Position numbers and translations under genes: made by a program
Shown: positions 1 through 9,537 of the stretch, in pieces
Layout: each line of letters starts with the position of its first letter
Numbering within the stretch: position 1 is the first letter of the stretch
The notes under the pieces: model-generated
Seen by the model: only the letters and a program-made list of their open reading frames with translations
What the model was told of the DNA's origin: nothing
Database searches by the model: none
Assembly (NCBI RefSeq): GCF_018070025.1
Contig: NZ_JAGPYQ010000001.1
Location: forward strand, 434,001 to 498,000
DNA from: Streptomyces liliiviolaceus
GTDB lineage: Bacteria > Actinomycetota > Actinomycetes > Streptomycetales > Streptomycetaceae
Direction of reading: 5' to 3'
Length of the DNA: 64,000 nucleotides

Positions 1-206
1 CCCGTCTTCTCGATGGCCTCGGCGACCGTGCCGAAGACGGGGATGTCGGTGCCGTCGAAGTCGACCGACGTGCCGGCCTTGCGCGGGTTCACACCGCCGA
101 CGATGTTCGTGCCGTCGGCGAGCATGAGCTTGGTGTGCTTCATGCCCGTGGCACCGGTCATGCCCTGGACGATGACCTTGCTGTCCTTGTTGAGGAAGAT
201 AGCCAT
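1..206 (-). CDS. sucD: Succinyl-CoA ligase alpha subunit, N-terminal part
   Basis: Only the first 68 codons are in the window; the gene runs off the left edge. The alpha subunit binds CoA and carries the phosphohistidine in succinyl-CoA synthetase, the substrate-level phosphorylation step of the TCA cycle. The visible part begins MAIFLNKDSKVIVQGMTG and has the glycine-rich CoA-binding loop (GMTGATG) of the family. It starts 21 bases after the sucC stop on the same strand, so the two are one operon in the usual order C then D. The phosphohistidine region lies outside the window. Confidence 0.97.
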   Translation of the reverse strand, partial: MAIFLNKDSKVIVQGMTGATGMKHTKLMLADGTNIVGGVNPRKAGTSVDFDGTDIPVFGTVAEAIEKT

Positions 207-227
207 GGCTGTTCTGTCCCTCGTCCC

Positions 228-1406
228 TTACTTCGCGGCCGCGAGCTCGGCGGCCTTGTCGGCCGCGCCGTCCATGGTGTCCACGCGCTGGACCAGCGGG
301 TGGTTGGCGTCGGAGAGGATCTTGCGACCCAGCTCGGCGTTGTTGCCGTCGAGACGCACGACCAGCGGCTTGCTGACCTCCTCGCCCTTGTCGGCGAGCA
401 GCTGCAGCGCCTGGACGATGCCGTTGGCGACCTCGTCACAGGCGGTGATGCCACCGAAGACGTTGACGAAGACGGACTTGACGTCCGGGTCGCCGAGGAT
501 GATCTCCAGGCCGTTCGCCATGACCGCGGCGGAGGCGCCGCCGCCGATGTCGAGGAAGTTGGCCGGCTTCACGCCGCCGTGGTTCTCACCGGCGTACGCG
601 ACGACGTCGAGGGTGCTCATGACGAGACCCGCGCCGTTGCCGATGATGCCGACCTCGCCGTCGAGCTTGACGTAGTTGAGGTTCTTCGCCTTGGCGGCGG
701 CCTCCAGCGGGTTGGCCGACTCCTTGTCCTCAAGAGCGGCGTGGTCCGCCTGGCGGAACTCGGCGTTCTCGTCCAGGGAGACCTTCCCGTCCAGCGCCAG
801 CACGGCGCCGGAGGCGACCTTGGCGAGGGGGTTGACCTCCAGGAGGAGCGCGTCCTCCGCGACGAAGGTCTCCCACAGGGTCACGAGGATCTCGGCGACC
901 TTCTCGGCCACCTCGGCCGGGAACTTCGCCAGCGCCACGATCTCGCGGGCCTTCTCGATCGAAACGCCCTCGACGGCGTCGACCGGGACCTTCGCGAGGG
1001 CCTCGGGGGTCTTCTCCGCGACCTCCTCGATGTCCATGCCGCCCTGGACGGACGCCATGGCGAGGAAGGTGCGGTTCGTGCGGTCGAGGAGGTACGAGAC
1101 GTAGTACTCCTCAAGGATCTCCGGGGCCGTCTCGGCGATCATCACCTTGTGGACCGTGTGGCCCTTGATGTCCATGCCGAGGATGTCCGTCGCGCGGGCG
1201 ACGGCCTCGTCCGGGGTGGCGGCCAGCTTCACGCCGCCGGCCTTGCCGCGGCCACCGACCTTGACCTGCGCCTTGACGACGGACTTGCCGCCAAGTCGCT
1301 CGGTCGCCGCGCGCGCCCCTTCAGGCGTGTCGATGACTTCACCGGCCAGCACCGGTACACCGTGCTTGGCGAAGAGGTCCCTCGCCTGGTACTCGAACAG
1401 GTCCAC
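228..1406 (-). CDS. sucC: Succinyl-CoA ligase (ADP-forming) beta subunit
   Basis: A 392-residue protein, full family length. It begins with the typical [19 protein letters not shown] and has the ATP-grasp glycine loop GGRGKAGG near residue 50. The C-terminal CoA-ligase fold carries the conserved [15 protein letters not shown] segment. It binds nucleotide and succinate and forms the heterodimeric or tetrameric enzyme with SucD. The start is GTG at 1406, with AGGGA eight bases upstream. The promoter must lie in 1407-1614, because two strong terminators upstream insulate it from the preceding gene. Confidence 0.98.
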   Translation of the reverse strand: MDLFEYQARDLFAKHGVPVLAGEVIDTPEGARAATERLGGKSVVKAQVKVGGRGKAGGVKLAATPDEAVARATDILGMDIKGHTVHKVMIAETAPEILEEYYVSYLLDRTNRTFLAMASVQGGMDIEEVAEKTPEALAKVPVDAVEGVSIEKAREIVALAKFPAEVAEKVAEILVTLWETFVAEDALLLEVNPLAKVASGAVLALDGKVSLDENAEFRQADHAALEDKESANPLEAAAKAKNLNYVKLDGEVGIIGNGAGLVMSTLDVVAYAGENHGGVKPANFLDIGGGASAAVMANGLEIILGDPDVKSVFVNVFGGITACDEVANGIVQALQLLADKGEEVSKPLVVRLDGNNAELGRKILSDANHPLVQRVDTMDGAADKAAELAAAK

Positions 1407-1614
1407 GCGCGTCCGTCCCTATCAGGTATTTCGCGGTTCGTTGTCTGCGTGGGCGTGCCGCGAGGGCAACGTGACTGCGCGGTCACAAGGAGGGCGTGAG
1501 CACGGTGGCCGGCACGCGGCATGTCCGCCTCGCAGGTTATCTCCGCCGACCGTGGGGTCGTAAATCGCAGATCACACCTGGGCGGTGATTACGGTCACAG
1601 ATTGCCAGAGTAAA

Positions 1615-1650
1615 GGGCCTCACCAGGCTGGGGTTTGCCTGGTGAGGCCC
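1615..1650 (-). terminator. Strong hairpin, terminator of the secreted repeat protein
   Basis: Perfect 14-bp stem: gggcctcaccaggc at 1615-1628 and its exact complement at 1637-1650, with an 8-base loop. There is no long T run, as is usual in Streptomyces. It lies downstream of the minus-strand gene ending at 1864 and upstream of sucC, so it probably stops transcription entering sucC. It is the second of two such hairpins. Confidence 0.8.
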
Positions 1651-1686
1651 CGCGAACAGCCCCTGAATGTGGCCCCAGGGGCGTGA

Positions 1687-1720
1687 GCCGGCGGTCCTCA
1701 CCCCAATGAGGACCGCCGGC
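1687..1720 (-). terminator. Second strong hairpin in tandem
   Basis: Perfect 14-bp stem: gccggcggtcctca at 1687-1700 paired with 1707-1720, loop ccccaa. Read on the minus strand it is the first hairpin after the stop at 1864. With the 1615-1650 hairpin it forms a double terminator. Confidence 0.75.
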
Positions 1721-1863
1721 CCGGACCGCGGGGTCGTGCCCGGACGGACCGAACGGATTTCGGCCGTACGGGCCTGCGCCCCGCGGAGTCGGAGGTGGTG
1801 CTGAGGTCTTCCGGAGGGGTGCCGCACGGCCGGCCGGCGGGCTCGGCCGTGCGACGGAGGTGG

Positions 1864-3099
1864 TCAGACGCCGTACGCGGAACCGCCCCGGACGGGCGGC
1901 AGCCAGCTCGGCGTGACGGACTCGGCCACGTCCTGGACGCCGCCGACCGCGTCGGCGGCCAGGGGGACGGCACCGGACCCGACGGCTCCGGTCAGTTCGC
2001 CCGCGAGGGGGACGGCCTGTCCGGCCGTCTCCGTCACGACCGGGGCCGTCTCGCCGGCCACGCCGGCCACTCCGTACGCGAACGGCCGAATGTCGCCCGT
2101 CACGCCGTACGCGAGTGTCGTGGCGCTGCCGCCGACTCCGTCCACGACCGGCTGGACGTACCGGACGACCGTGTCCGCCGGCGGGCGCACCGCGCCGCCG
2201 ACACCGTCGGCGAACGGGGGCACCCGCCCCGCCACGCCCCGCGCGAACGGACCGACCCGGCCGCTCACCCCGTACGCGACCGGAGGCACCTCGTCCACGA
2301 CGCCGCCCGCGACGGGGCCCGTGTCGCGGGCGGCGCCCACCACACCGGCGGCGAGGACGGTCGCGTCACCGGCCGCCCGCCCCGCGACGGGCAGCACACC
2401 GCTCACCGCCGTGCCGGCGACGGGCGGCAGGACGGAGGCGACGGTCTCGTCACCGACCTGGGCGACCAGACCGGTGCCGTACGGGGGAACGTCCGCGACC
2501 ACGCCTGTCGCGTACGGGGCGACCTCCGCGACGACGCCGGTGGCGTACGGCCGGGCGTTTGCGACCACGCCTGTCGCGTACGGGGTCACGTGGGCCACGG
2601 CTTCGCGGGCGAGGCCGGTGGTGTCGCCCACGGCACCGGTGGCGACGCGGGCGGTGCCGGTCACGGTCCGGCCTGCGACGGGTCCGACACCGCCGACCGC
2701 GTGCCCGGCGAGGGGAGTGACCCCCTGTACGGCGGTGGCGGCGACCGGCGGCAGCACGGCGTCGGCCGTCTCACCGACGACGGCGGAGCGGTCGACGGAA
2801 CCGAGGGCCTGCTTCGGCTCCGGCTCCGCTTCGGGCTCCGGCTTCGGTTCCGCGGCGAATGCCGACAGGGGGCCGAAGAGGTAGTCGATCTCCTCCTGGG
2901 GGCGGGGGTCGGCCGTGGCGGCCTCGTCGGCTGCGTCGGCCGTGGCGGCCGCCGACACGGGCACATCGGGTACGGACACATCGGGTACGGACGCGGAGGT
3001 GGCGGGCAGTTCGTCGGCGCTCGCGACGGCGGAGCCGAGTGCCCACGCGCCGGAGACACCGGCGGCTATGACGAGGGAACGGCGGAAGTTCTTGTGCAT
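1864..3099 (-). CDS. Secreted protein built of short VxPYATGVV repeats
   Basis: 411 residues, function not recognised. Residues 1-29 look like a Sec signal peptide (MHKNFRRSLVIAAGVSGAWA, cleavage after ASA). A segment rich in acidic residues and Pro follows (EPKPEPEAEPEPK, near 85-95). From about residue 105 to 395 the protein is almost entirely degenerate repeats of about 12-14 residues, consensus V-x-P-(Y/F/V)-A-x-G-V-V-A. Four consecutive near-identical copies read PYATGVVANAR, PYATGVVAEVA, PYATGVVADVP and PYGTGLVAQVG. No cysteines, catalytic motif or anchor are visible. The next gene upstream also encodes a secreted protein with short Val/Pro repeats, suggesting a related role at the cell surface. 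Confidence 0.75.
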   Translation of the reverse strand: MHKNFRRSLVIAAGVSGAWALGSAVASADELPATSASVPDVSVPDVPVSAAATADAADEAATADPRPQEEIDYLFGPLSAFAAEPKPEPEAEPEPKQALGSVDRSAVVGETADAVLPPVAATAVQGVTPLAGHAVGGVGPVAGRTVTGTARVATGAVGDTTGLAREAVAHVTPYATGVVANARPYATGVVAEVAPYATGVVADVPPYGTGLVAQVGDETVASVLPPVAGTAVSGVLPVAGRAAGDATVLAAGVVGAARDTGPVAGGVVDEVPPVAYGVSGRVGPFARGVAGRVPPFADGVGGAVRPPADTVVRYVQPVVDGVGGSATTLAYGVTGDIRPFAYGVAGVAGETAPVVTETAGQAVPLAGELTGAVGSGAVPLAADAVGGVQDVAESVTPSWLPPVRGGSAYGV

Positions 3100-3322
3100 G
3101 CGTACGTCAGATCCTTCGGATACCGAGAGTTCGGAATGGCTGGGGGACCTCTGCGAGACGTCTGCGTGACGTCAGGAGAGGAGGGCCGGATCTCCGGAAG
3201 GGTCGCCGCGCCGGTGGGAGGAGAGAGTCGGTGAGGGGAGTCGGGCAACGACACCCACGCCCGGGACGGGCGCGCTCTCCGGGCAGGCGGACAGACCTGT
3301 TCGGCGGAGGGAGAGGCCGGCC

Positions 3323-4252
3323 CTAGCCGGGGAACGCCGGAATGTCCCGGTGCCGGTCCCGGGGCCCGGCCGCGCTGACGTCCGCGGCGGCGCCGGGCAC
3401 CAGCGTCGGCCGGGGCCTCTCGTTCAGGGTGACGGCCTGCGCGTCGCCGTGTCTGGGCGACCCGTTGTCGACCGCGGAATGACGCGCCAACGCACCCGCG
3501 GGGTCGCTGTCGGGCATCTGGTGCACGGGCGCCTGCGCGGCACCCGTCACGTGGTTGTCCCAGGCACTCCGGGTACGCCCCTGGTGGCGTGCGTCGTCAC
3601 CGGTCGCCGCGAGGCCACCGGCGAACCGCGGCCCGTACACCACCGCGCCGCTCCCGCCGCCCGACTGCTCCTCGGCCGCCTGCTGCTGGTCCGAAGCTCC
3701 GCCGGGCTGCTGCGGCTGCGCCGCCGAGCCTGCCGGGAGGGTCTGACCGGGTATCGCGGGCAGGGGCAAGGGCAGCGGCAGCACCGACGACTCGGGCAGC
3801 TCGGGAAGACCGGGCAGCGTGGGCACTTGGGACGCCGGCGGCCACCACTGCGACGGATCCGGCTGCTCGACGGCTCCCTCGCCCAGCCCGTCGGCTATTC
3901 CGCCGACTATTCCGTCTATTCCGTCGGTGATCTGATCCACCAGATCACCGACGGGCTGGACGACGTGCCCGGAGGCCGGCGGTACGACCAGCTCGGTCAC
4001 CGGCTGCACGACGTGCTCGGTGACCGGGCGCACGACCTCCTCGGTCACCGGCCTCACAACGTGCCGCACTTCGTCGGTCACGGGTCGCACGTCCGAGTCC
4101 GTCACCGAACGGACCAGCCCAGCAGGCTTCTTGGCCGGCCCGACACCGTCCGCCGCCTGCGCCCGCTCCCCGCAGAGGAGCCCCAGCACGAACAACCCGC
4201 CCACCAGAAGCACCACTTGCAGCGCACGCCGCCCCGCCGCTCCACGCGTCAC
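3323..4252 (-). CDS. Secreted protein with 8-residue PVTExVV repeats
   Basis: About 309 residues if it starts at GTG 4252 (VTRGAAGRRALQ...). The frame is open further upstream, but that part is rich in Pro, Ser and Thr and unlike a protein start. The chosen start gives a good signal peptide: basic residues, then VVLLVGGLFVLGLLC, cleavage near AQA. Next comes a run of 8-residue repeats (RPVTEEVV, RPVTEHVV, QPVTELVV, PPASGHVV), then a Gly/Ile helix-like segment (DGIDGIVGGIADGLG), a Pro/Leu-rich stretch (LPLPLPLPAIPG) and a Gln/Gly-rich tail. Function unknown. It lies 223 bases upstream of the other repeat protein on the same strand. Confidence 0.6.
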   Translation of the reverse strand: MTRGAAGRRALQVVLLVGGLFVLGLLCGERAQAADGVGPAKKPAGLVRSVTDSDVRPVTDEVRHVVRPVTEEVVRPVTEHVVQPVTELVVPPASGHVVQPVGDLVDQITDGIDGIVGGIADGLGEGAVEQPDPSQWWPPASQVPTLPGLPELPESSVLPLPLPLPAIPGQTLPAGSAAQPQQPGGASDQQQAAEEQSGGGSGAVVYGPRFAGGLAATGDDARHQGRTRSAWDNHVTGAAQAPVHQMPDSDPAGALARHSAVDNGSPRHGDAQAVTLNERPRPTLVPGAAADVSAAGPRDRHRDIPAFPG

Positions 4253-4591
4253 ACGCAGAGCGGTACCGGGCAGTACTGCTGACAGGGCCAAGGCGGGCAG
4301 AGCCTCCCGTGCGGAGGGACAGGACGGAGCGGGGTACGCAGACGTCGTGGAGTGAAGCGGGCTGGGGCGCGGTGTGGTGGAGCAAGGTGGGGTGGAGCGA
4401 GGTGTGATGGAGCGGGGTGGGGCGCGGCCGCAAGGCTGCACGCCCCCGAAGGCCCGCCGATCCTCGCACGGGACTCCCGAGGTAGCGCAAGCCCCCTGTT
4501 ACCGATGGATACTCATGTCCGCTTTTTCCGTCGCTCCCCGCCCCGCCCTCTCTTCCGCCTTCGCTTCCGCACTCGCTTTTCTCCGCCGTCC
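4253..4591. other. Intergenic, upstream region of the PVTE-repeat gene
   Basis: No gene can be supported here. The stretch around 4340-4430 is a run of ggtg/gcgg-type short repeats (ggtgtggtggagcaaggtggggtggagcgaggtgtg-like; only the pattern matters). It would carry the promoter of the 3323-4252 gene, and the end of the VWA operon lies at its right edge. I see no clear terminator. Confidence 0.5.
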
Positions 4592-5845
4592 CTACGTCGC
4601 CGGACTGCCGGTGTCCGGTATCGGCAGCGGGCGCTTCTCGATCGCCGCGGCCATCACCTCCGGAAAGAGGTCGGGCGTACAGGCGAACGCCGGTGCGCCC
4701 AGCCCCGCCAACGCCGCCGCGTGTTCACGGTCGTACGCCGGGGCCCCCTCGTCCGACAGCGCGAGCAACGTCACGAACTGCACCCCGGACGCCTTCATCG
4801 CGGCGACCCGCTTGAGCATCTCGTTGCGGATGCCCCCTTCGTAGAGGTCGCTGATGAGCACGACCACGGTGTCGGCGGGACGCGTGATCTGCGACTGGCA
4901 GTACGCCAGCGCCCTGTTGATGTCCGTGCCGCCGCCGAGCTGCGTGCCGAAGAGGACGTCGACCGGATCGTCGAGCTGGTCGGTGAGGTCGACGACCGCC
5001 GTGTCGAAGACGACGAGCCGCGTGTTGATCGACCGCATCGAGGCGAGGACCGCGCCGAACACCGACGCGTACACGACCGACGCCGCCATCGAGCCCGACT
5101 GGTCGATGCAGAGGACGACCTCCTTCTTCACCGACTGCGAGGCACGTCCGTAGCCGATGAGCCGCTCGGGCACGACCGTGCGGTACTCGGGCAGATAGTG
5201 CTTGAGGTTGGCCGCGATGGTGCGGTTCCAGTCGATGTCCTGGTGGCGCGGCCTGCTGATGCGCGCACTGCGGTCGAGGGCTCCCGTGAGGGTCGCCCGG
5301 GTGCGGGTCGCGAGCCGCTTCTCCAGGTCGTCGACCACCTTGCGCACGACCGCCCGTGCCGTCTCCTTGGTCGTCTCGGGCATCGCCTTGTTCAGCGAGA
5401 GCAGGGTGCCGACCAGGTGGACGTCGGCCTCCACGGCCTCCAGCATCTCCGGCTCCAGGAGCAGGGTGGACAGGCCGAGGCGGTCGATGGCGTCCCGCTG
5501 CATGACCTGGACGACGGAGGACGGGAAGTACGTCCGGATGTCGCCCAGCCACCGGGCCACGGACGGCGCGGACGCCCCGAGCCCCGCCGAACGCTCCTGC
5601 CCCGCCCGTGCCCTGCCGCCCTTCCCGTTGCCGTAGAGCGCGCCGAGTGCCCCATCCATCGCGGCGTCCTGCCCCGCGAGCGCGCAGCCCGTACCGTCCG
5701 CGTCCTCCCCGCCCAGCACGAGCCGCCAGCGCCGCAGCCGCTCGTCGCCGACACCGGCTGCCTGGTCGGCGACACCGGTCCGGTCGGTCGTCCCGGTCCG
5801 GTCGGCCTGGTCGGTCGGTTCCGTGTTCACCGCTCCCCCGCTCAT
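4592..5845 (-). CDS. VWA-domain (CoxE-like) protein of the MoxR module
   Basis: 417 residues. The C-terminal half is a von Willebrand A domain with an intact metal-binding site: DQSGS (DxSxS) near residue 249, GGTD further on, and a third acidic position in ISDLYEGG. The N-terminal half is helical, as in CoxE/YehP-type proteins. Such proteins act with MoxR AAA+ ATPases as metal-dependent adaptor or chaperone partners. The ATG overlaps the stop of the DUF5682 gene by four bases (ATGA), indicating translational coupling. It is the third gene of the operon MoxR, DUF5682, VWA. The substrate is unknown. Confidence 0.88.
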   Translation of the reverse strand: MSGGAVNTEPTDQADRTGTTDRTGVADQAAGVGDERLRRWRLVLGGEDADGTGCALAGQDAAMDGALGALYGNGKGGRARAGQERSAGLGASAPSVARWLGDIRTYFPSSVVQVMQRDAIDRLGLSTLLLEPEMLEAVEADVHLVGTLLSLNKAMPETTKETARAVVRKVVDDLEKRLATRTRATLTGALDRSARISRPRHQDIDWNRTIAANLKHYLPEYRTVVPERLIGYGRASQSVKKEVVLCIDQSGSMAASVVYASVFGAVLASMRSINTRLVVFDTAVVDLTDQLDDPVDVLFGTQLGGGTDINRALAYCQSQITRPADTVVVLISDLYEGGIRNEMLKRVAAMKASGVQFVTLLALSDEGAPAYDREHAAALAGLGAPAFACTPDLFPEVMAAAIEKRPLPIPDTGSPAT

Positions 5846-8334
5846 CGGCCCGCCCCCACAAGGTCGTTGTTCCCCGGACCACTGCGATCGCCGGGATCAC
5901 CGACATCGCCGCCGGCCTCAGCGCCGGTCTCGGCCTCGTCCAGCCCCAGCAGCATGCGCAGCACCGGCAGTACGGCGCCTGCCCGGTCCTCGTCCAGGCC
6001 GGATGCGAAGCCGGGTGTCCCGGAGACGGTGTCCTCGACGCCCCCGCGCGGCCCCGGCCCGCGTCTGACCAGTTCGCCCAGGGTGCGGCGCACTCCGGGC
6101 TCGTACTCCGAGAAGGTGCGCCGCAGCAGCGGGAGCACGTCGGTGAACGCGTCCCCCGGCACACCGGTCAGCCAGGAGTCGACCAGGCCGAGCAGCCGTT
6201 CGTCGTGCACGAGCAGCATGCCGCCCCCCGATCCCCCGCCGACGAACCCCTCGATCCACGCCGCCGCGTCGCCCGGTGCGGTCCCCGGTGACAGGACCAG
6301 CCCCATGAGCCGGGCCGCCTCCTCCTGCCCCAGCTCCCCGTCGTCCAGCAGCAACCGGACGGCCCGCCCCCGGACGACGCCCGGAACGGTGTCCCGCGCG
6401 GAGAGCGTGCCCAGCACGGAGTGCCACCGGCCCCGTATGCCGGCCCGGGGATCGCCCGCGCCGTCCTCGGACACCTTGGCCCCTTCCGCCCCCTCGGCCA
6501 GCAGTCCCACCGCGCCGTGCACCGCGTCGACGTGGCCCCGCATCTCCTCGGCGGCCTCCGCGTCGAGGGCGACGCAGGCAGGGGGCAGCCCGACGAAGAC
6601 CCGCTCCGCGAGCCCGGCGGCGACCTCGGAGAGGGCCCGGGTGTCCGTGCCCCGTACGTCGCCGTAGCGCAGGGAGCGGACGAGGGCGGGCAGCGCCTGG
6701 GCGAGGTGGCCGACGTCGGCGTCCAGGGCGGCCCGGTCGGCGAGGACGCGCATCACCACGGGGAGGGCGTCCGGGAGTTCGGCGAGAAGGCAGCGCTCGG
6801 CGAGGCCCGTGACGTCGGCCAGGGACCGGGCGCCGACCGCGTCCGTCTCGGCCTTGGCGGTCGCGGCGGCGATCACCGTCGTCCCCCACACCCCCGCCTC
6901 GGCGACGCGCACCGCCAGCTCCGGCTCCCAGCGCAGGCGCCAGGTCTCCCGGAACGTACCCGTGCTGCCGCGTGAGGCGACCGGCTCTCCCCACCCGACG
7001 CCGAGGAGGCGCAGCCGGTGCAGCAGCCTGCTGCGTCCGCCGTCGGTCTCCTTGCGCAGATCGAGCTCCAGCTCTCTCTCCTGTGCCTCCGGCTTGAGCC
7101 GTAGCCGCCGCTGGAGCCGGGCGAGGTCGCGCTGGAGCGGGACGGCTGGTGCCGCCTCGGGCACCTCGCCCAGCACGTCGCCCACGACGAGCCGGTCGTG
7201 CACCAGGGAGAGCGGGACGTCCGAGCCCTCGCACATCACGGCCCGTACGGCGTCGGTAGTCTCCGTGAGGCCCGGCAGGGGGCGGCCCCGCATCGCCGCG
7301 AGCGTGTCGGCGAGCCGTACCGCCTCGATGACGTGCGCGGAGGACACGGGCCGGTCCTCGTCGCGCAACAGCCGGGCCACCTTCGTCATCCAGCGCTCTA
7401 CGGGTCGGTCGGCGCAGGCGAACAGATGCCCGTACCAGCCGGGTGAGTCGATGCCCGCCCCGTACCCACTCGTGCGGGAGAGCCGTCGGTGGGTCCAGGG
7501 GACCCAGGTCATGTCGGCCTTCACCTTGGGCAGTCCCTTGAGCAGGGCCCGGTCGGCGGCAACGGTGGTCCGCTGCCGCAGCGCGGGCACGTGCCAGGCG
7601 CCGCACACCACGGCCACGTCGTCCTCGAACTCCCGCTGGGCCGCCCGCACCTGGAGCCGCATGTACGCCTCGCGCAGGAGGTCCCGGTCGTTTCCCCCCG
7701 TCCCGTAGACCTCCCGCAGCGCCTCCATGGCCTCGCCGAGCGCCTCGAACGGTGCGAACGCGTCCTCCCCGCGCGCTCCCCGGTGCTCGATCACGTCCTC
7801 CCACCACCGCTCGGGGTCGTCGTAGCCGGCGGTCTCGGCGAGGACGGCGAGCGGGTCGATCCGCGCGGCCCGGGCGGGTTCGGAAGGGGCCCCGTCACGC
7901 TCCCCCTCGTCCTCCCCCGCCTCTTCCTCACCCCCCTCTTCCTTTTCGTCCAGGGCGAGTTCCTTCTCGTCCCGGGCGAGCGTGTGCGTGGCCGGGAGGT
8001 CGATGAAGCGGGCCGGCACCTCGTGCTCCAGGGCCCATCGGATGGCCACCCACTCCGGTGAGAACTCGGCGAGCGGCCAGAACGCCGACCGTCCCGGCTC
8101 GTCCACGACATGCGCGAGGAGTGCGACGGGCGGCCTCATGTCCTCCTCGGCGGCGAGCGCGATCAACGCGTCGGCCTCCGGCGGCCCTTCGAGGAGCACC
8201 ACGCGCGGACGCGCCGCGTCGAGTGCCGCCCGTACGGCCCGCGCCGAACCGGGCCCGTGGTGGCGCACCCCGAGCAGCAGAGGCCCGGGCGGCCGGCGGA
8301 CCCCCGCCTCGCTCCCCTCGGCGTGCTCGCTCAC
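5842..8334 (-). CDS. DUF5682 family protein
   Basis: 830 residues starting at GTG 8334. This start overlaps the TGA of the MoxR gene (GTGA) and has GGGAGG eight bases upstream; ATG at 8352 is an alternative but lacks a better site. Residues 15-60 read PPGPLLLGVRHHGPGSARAV followed by RPRVVLLEGPPEADAL. About 200 residues later comes VVCGAWHVPALR. This H..GP.S / LLEG / G.WH arrangement resembles the TraB/EreA/ChaN (TIKI-like) superfamily, so an N-terminal hydrolase-like fold is inferred. The long C-terminal region is helical and unassigned. There is no signal peptide; it is probably cytosolic. The family is known from this MoxR-VWA context; its function is not established. Confidence 0.85.
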   Translation of the reverse strand: MSEHAEGSEAGVRRPPGPLLLGVRHHGPGSARAVRAALDAARPRVVLLEGPPEADALIALAAEEDMRPPVALLAHVVDEPGRSAFWPLAEFSPEWVAIRWALEHEVPARFIDLPATHTLARDEKELALDEKEEGGEEEAGEDEGERDGAPSEPARAARIDPLAVLAETAGYDDPERWWEDVIEHRGARGEDAFAPFEALGEAMEALREVYGTGGNDRDLLREAYMRLQVRAAQREFEDDVAVVCGAWHVPALRQRTTVAADRALLKGLPKVKADMTWVPWTHRRLSRTSGYGAGIDSPGWYGHLFACADRPVERWMTKVARLLRDEDRPVSSAHVIEAVRLADTLAAMRGRPLPGLTETTDAVRAVMCEGSDVPLSLVHDRLVVGDVLGEVPEAAPAVPLQRDLARLQRRLRLKPEAQERELELDLRKETDGGRSRLLHRLRLLGVGWGEPVASRGSTGTFRETWRLRWEPELAVRVAEAGVWGTTVIAAATAKAETDAVGARSLADVTGLAERCLLAELPDALPVVMRVLADRAALDADVGHLAQALPALVRSLRYGDVRGTDTRALSEVAAGLAERVFVGLPPACVALDAEAAEEMRGHVDAVHGAVGLLAEGAEGAKVSEDGAGDPRAGIRGRWHSVLGTLSARDTVPGVVRGRAVRLLLDDGELGQEEAARLMGLVLSPGTAPGDAAAWIEGFVGGGSGGGMLLVHDERLLGLVDSWLTGVPGDAFTDVLPLLRRTFSEYEPGVRRTLGELVRRGPGPRGGVEDTVSGTPGFASGLDEDRAGAVLPVLRMLLGLDEAETGAEAGGDVGDPGDRSGPGNNDLVGAGR

Positions 8335-9482
8335 GCGCTCACCTCCCGGCACGCCCGGTAGAAGTCCTTCCAGCCGTCGCGCTCGCGCACGACCGCCTCC
8401 AGATACTCCTGCCAGATGACACGGTCGGCCGCCGGGTCACGGACGACGGCGCCGAGGATGCCCGCCGCCACGTCCCCGGCGCGCAGGACGCCGTCCCCGA
8501 AGTGGGCCGCCAGGGCGAGGCCGCTGGTGACGACGGAGATCGCCTCGGCGGTGGACAGTGTGCCGCTGGGCGACTTGAGCTTCGTACGCCCGTCGGTCGT
8601 GACGCCGTCGCGCAGCTCGCGGAAGACGGTGACGACGCGGCGGATCTCGTCGATGCCGTCGGGCACGGCGGGCAGGTCCAGGGAGCGGCCGATTTGGTCG
8701 ACGCGGCGCGAGACGATGTCGACCTCGGCGTCGGCGCTCTCCGGCAGGGGCAGGACCACCGTGTTGAAGCGGCGGCGCAGAGCGCTCGACAGGTCGTTCA
8801 CCCCGCGGTCGCGGTCGTTGGCCGTCGCGATGAGGTTGAAGCCCCGGACGGCCTGCACCTCCGAGCCCAGCTCCGGGATGGGCAGGTTCTTCTCGGACAG
8901 GATCGTGATGAGCGTGTCCTGCACGTCGGCGGGGATGCGGGTCAGCTCCTCGACCCGGGCCGTCATCCCCTCGGCCATGGCCCGCATGACCGGGCTGGGC
9001 ACCAGGGCGTCCCGGCTCGGTCCGTGCGCGAGCAGCTGCGCGTAGTTCCAGCCGTACCGGATCGCCTCCTCCGGCGTACCGGCCGTGCCCTGCACGAGGA
9101 GGGTGGAGTCGCCGCTGACCGCCGCGGCCAGATGCTCGGACACCCACGTCTTCGCCGTGCCGGGTACGCCGAGCAGGAGCAGCGCCCGGTCGGTGGCGAG
9201 CGTGGTCACGGCCACTTCGACGATGCGGCGCGGTCCCACGTACTTCGGCGTGATCACCGTGCCGTCCGGCAGCGTGCCGCCCAGCAGGTAGGTCGCGACG
9301 GCCCACGGTGACATCCGCCAGCGGGCGGGCCGCGGGCGGTCGTCCTGCGCGGCCAGCGCGGCGAGTTCGGTGGCGAACGCGTCCTCGGCGTGCGGCCGCA
9401 ACTCCTCGCCCTTGTCCGGCGCGGGCACGGCCGCGGGCACGCCTTCGGACTGGTGGTGGTTCGGGTCGACGGACACGGACAT
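8331..9482 (-). CDS. MoxR-type AAA+ ATPase
   Basis: 383 residues from ATG 9482, which has AAGGGGGA eight bases upstream. The frame extends further but without a better site. Walker A is GVPGTAKTW. The Walker B position reads VEELTR where most MoxR proteins have a DE pair, so the first acidic residue is Glu. Sensor 1 is IATANDRD and the arginine region is SSALRRRFN. MoxR ATPases remodel or activate proteins together with VWA partners; here that partner is the protein at 4592-5845. It is the first gene of the operon, and its promoter region is shared with the divergent SWIM gene. Confidence 0.92.
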   Translation of the reverse strand: MSVSVDPNHHQSEGVPAAVPAPDKGEELRPHAEDAFATELAALAAQDDRPRPARWRMSPWAVATYLLGGTLPDGTVITPKYVGPRRIVEVAVTTLATDRALLLLGVPGTAKTWVSEHLAAAVSGDSTLLVQGTAGTPEEAIRYGWNYAQLLAHGPSRDALVPSPVMRAMAEGMTARVEELTRIPADVQDTLITILSEKNLPIPELGSEVQAVRGFNLIATANDRDRGVNDLSSALRRRFNTVVLPLPESADAEVDIVSRRVDQIGRSLDLPAVPDGIDEIRRVVTVFRELRDGVTTDGRTKLKSPSGTLSTAEAISVVTSGLALAAHFGDGVLRAGDVAAGILGAVVRDPAADRVIWQEYLEAVVRERDGWKDFYRACREVSA

Positions 9483-9537
9483 GGAGCGGTCCCCCTTGCG
9501 GCTCGGCCGGTTCGGATCTGGTACCACCGTGCACCAC

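Noticed and set aside
135..1499. A 454-codon open frame on the plus strand
   Set aside because: It is the antisense shadow of sucC, rich in Asp, Arg, Gly, Val and Leu as expected for high-GC complement frames, and the sucC protein is unmistakable.
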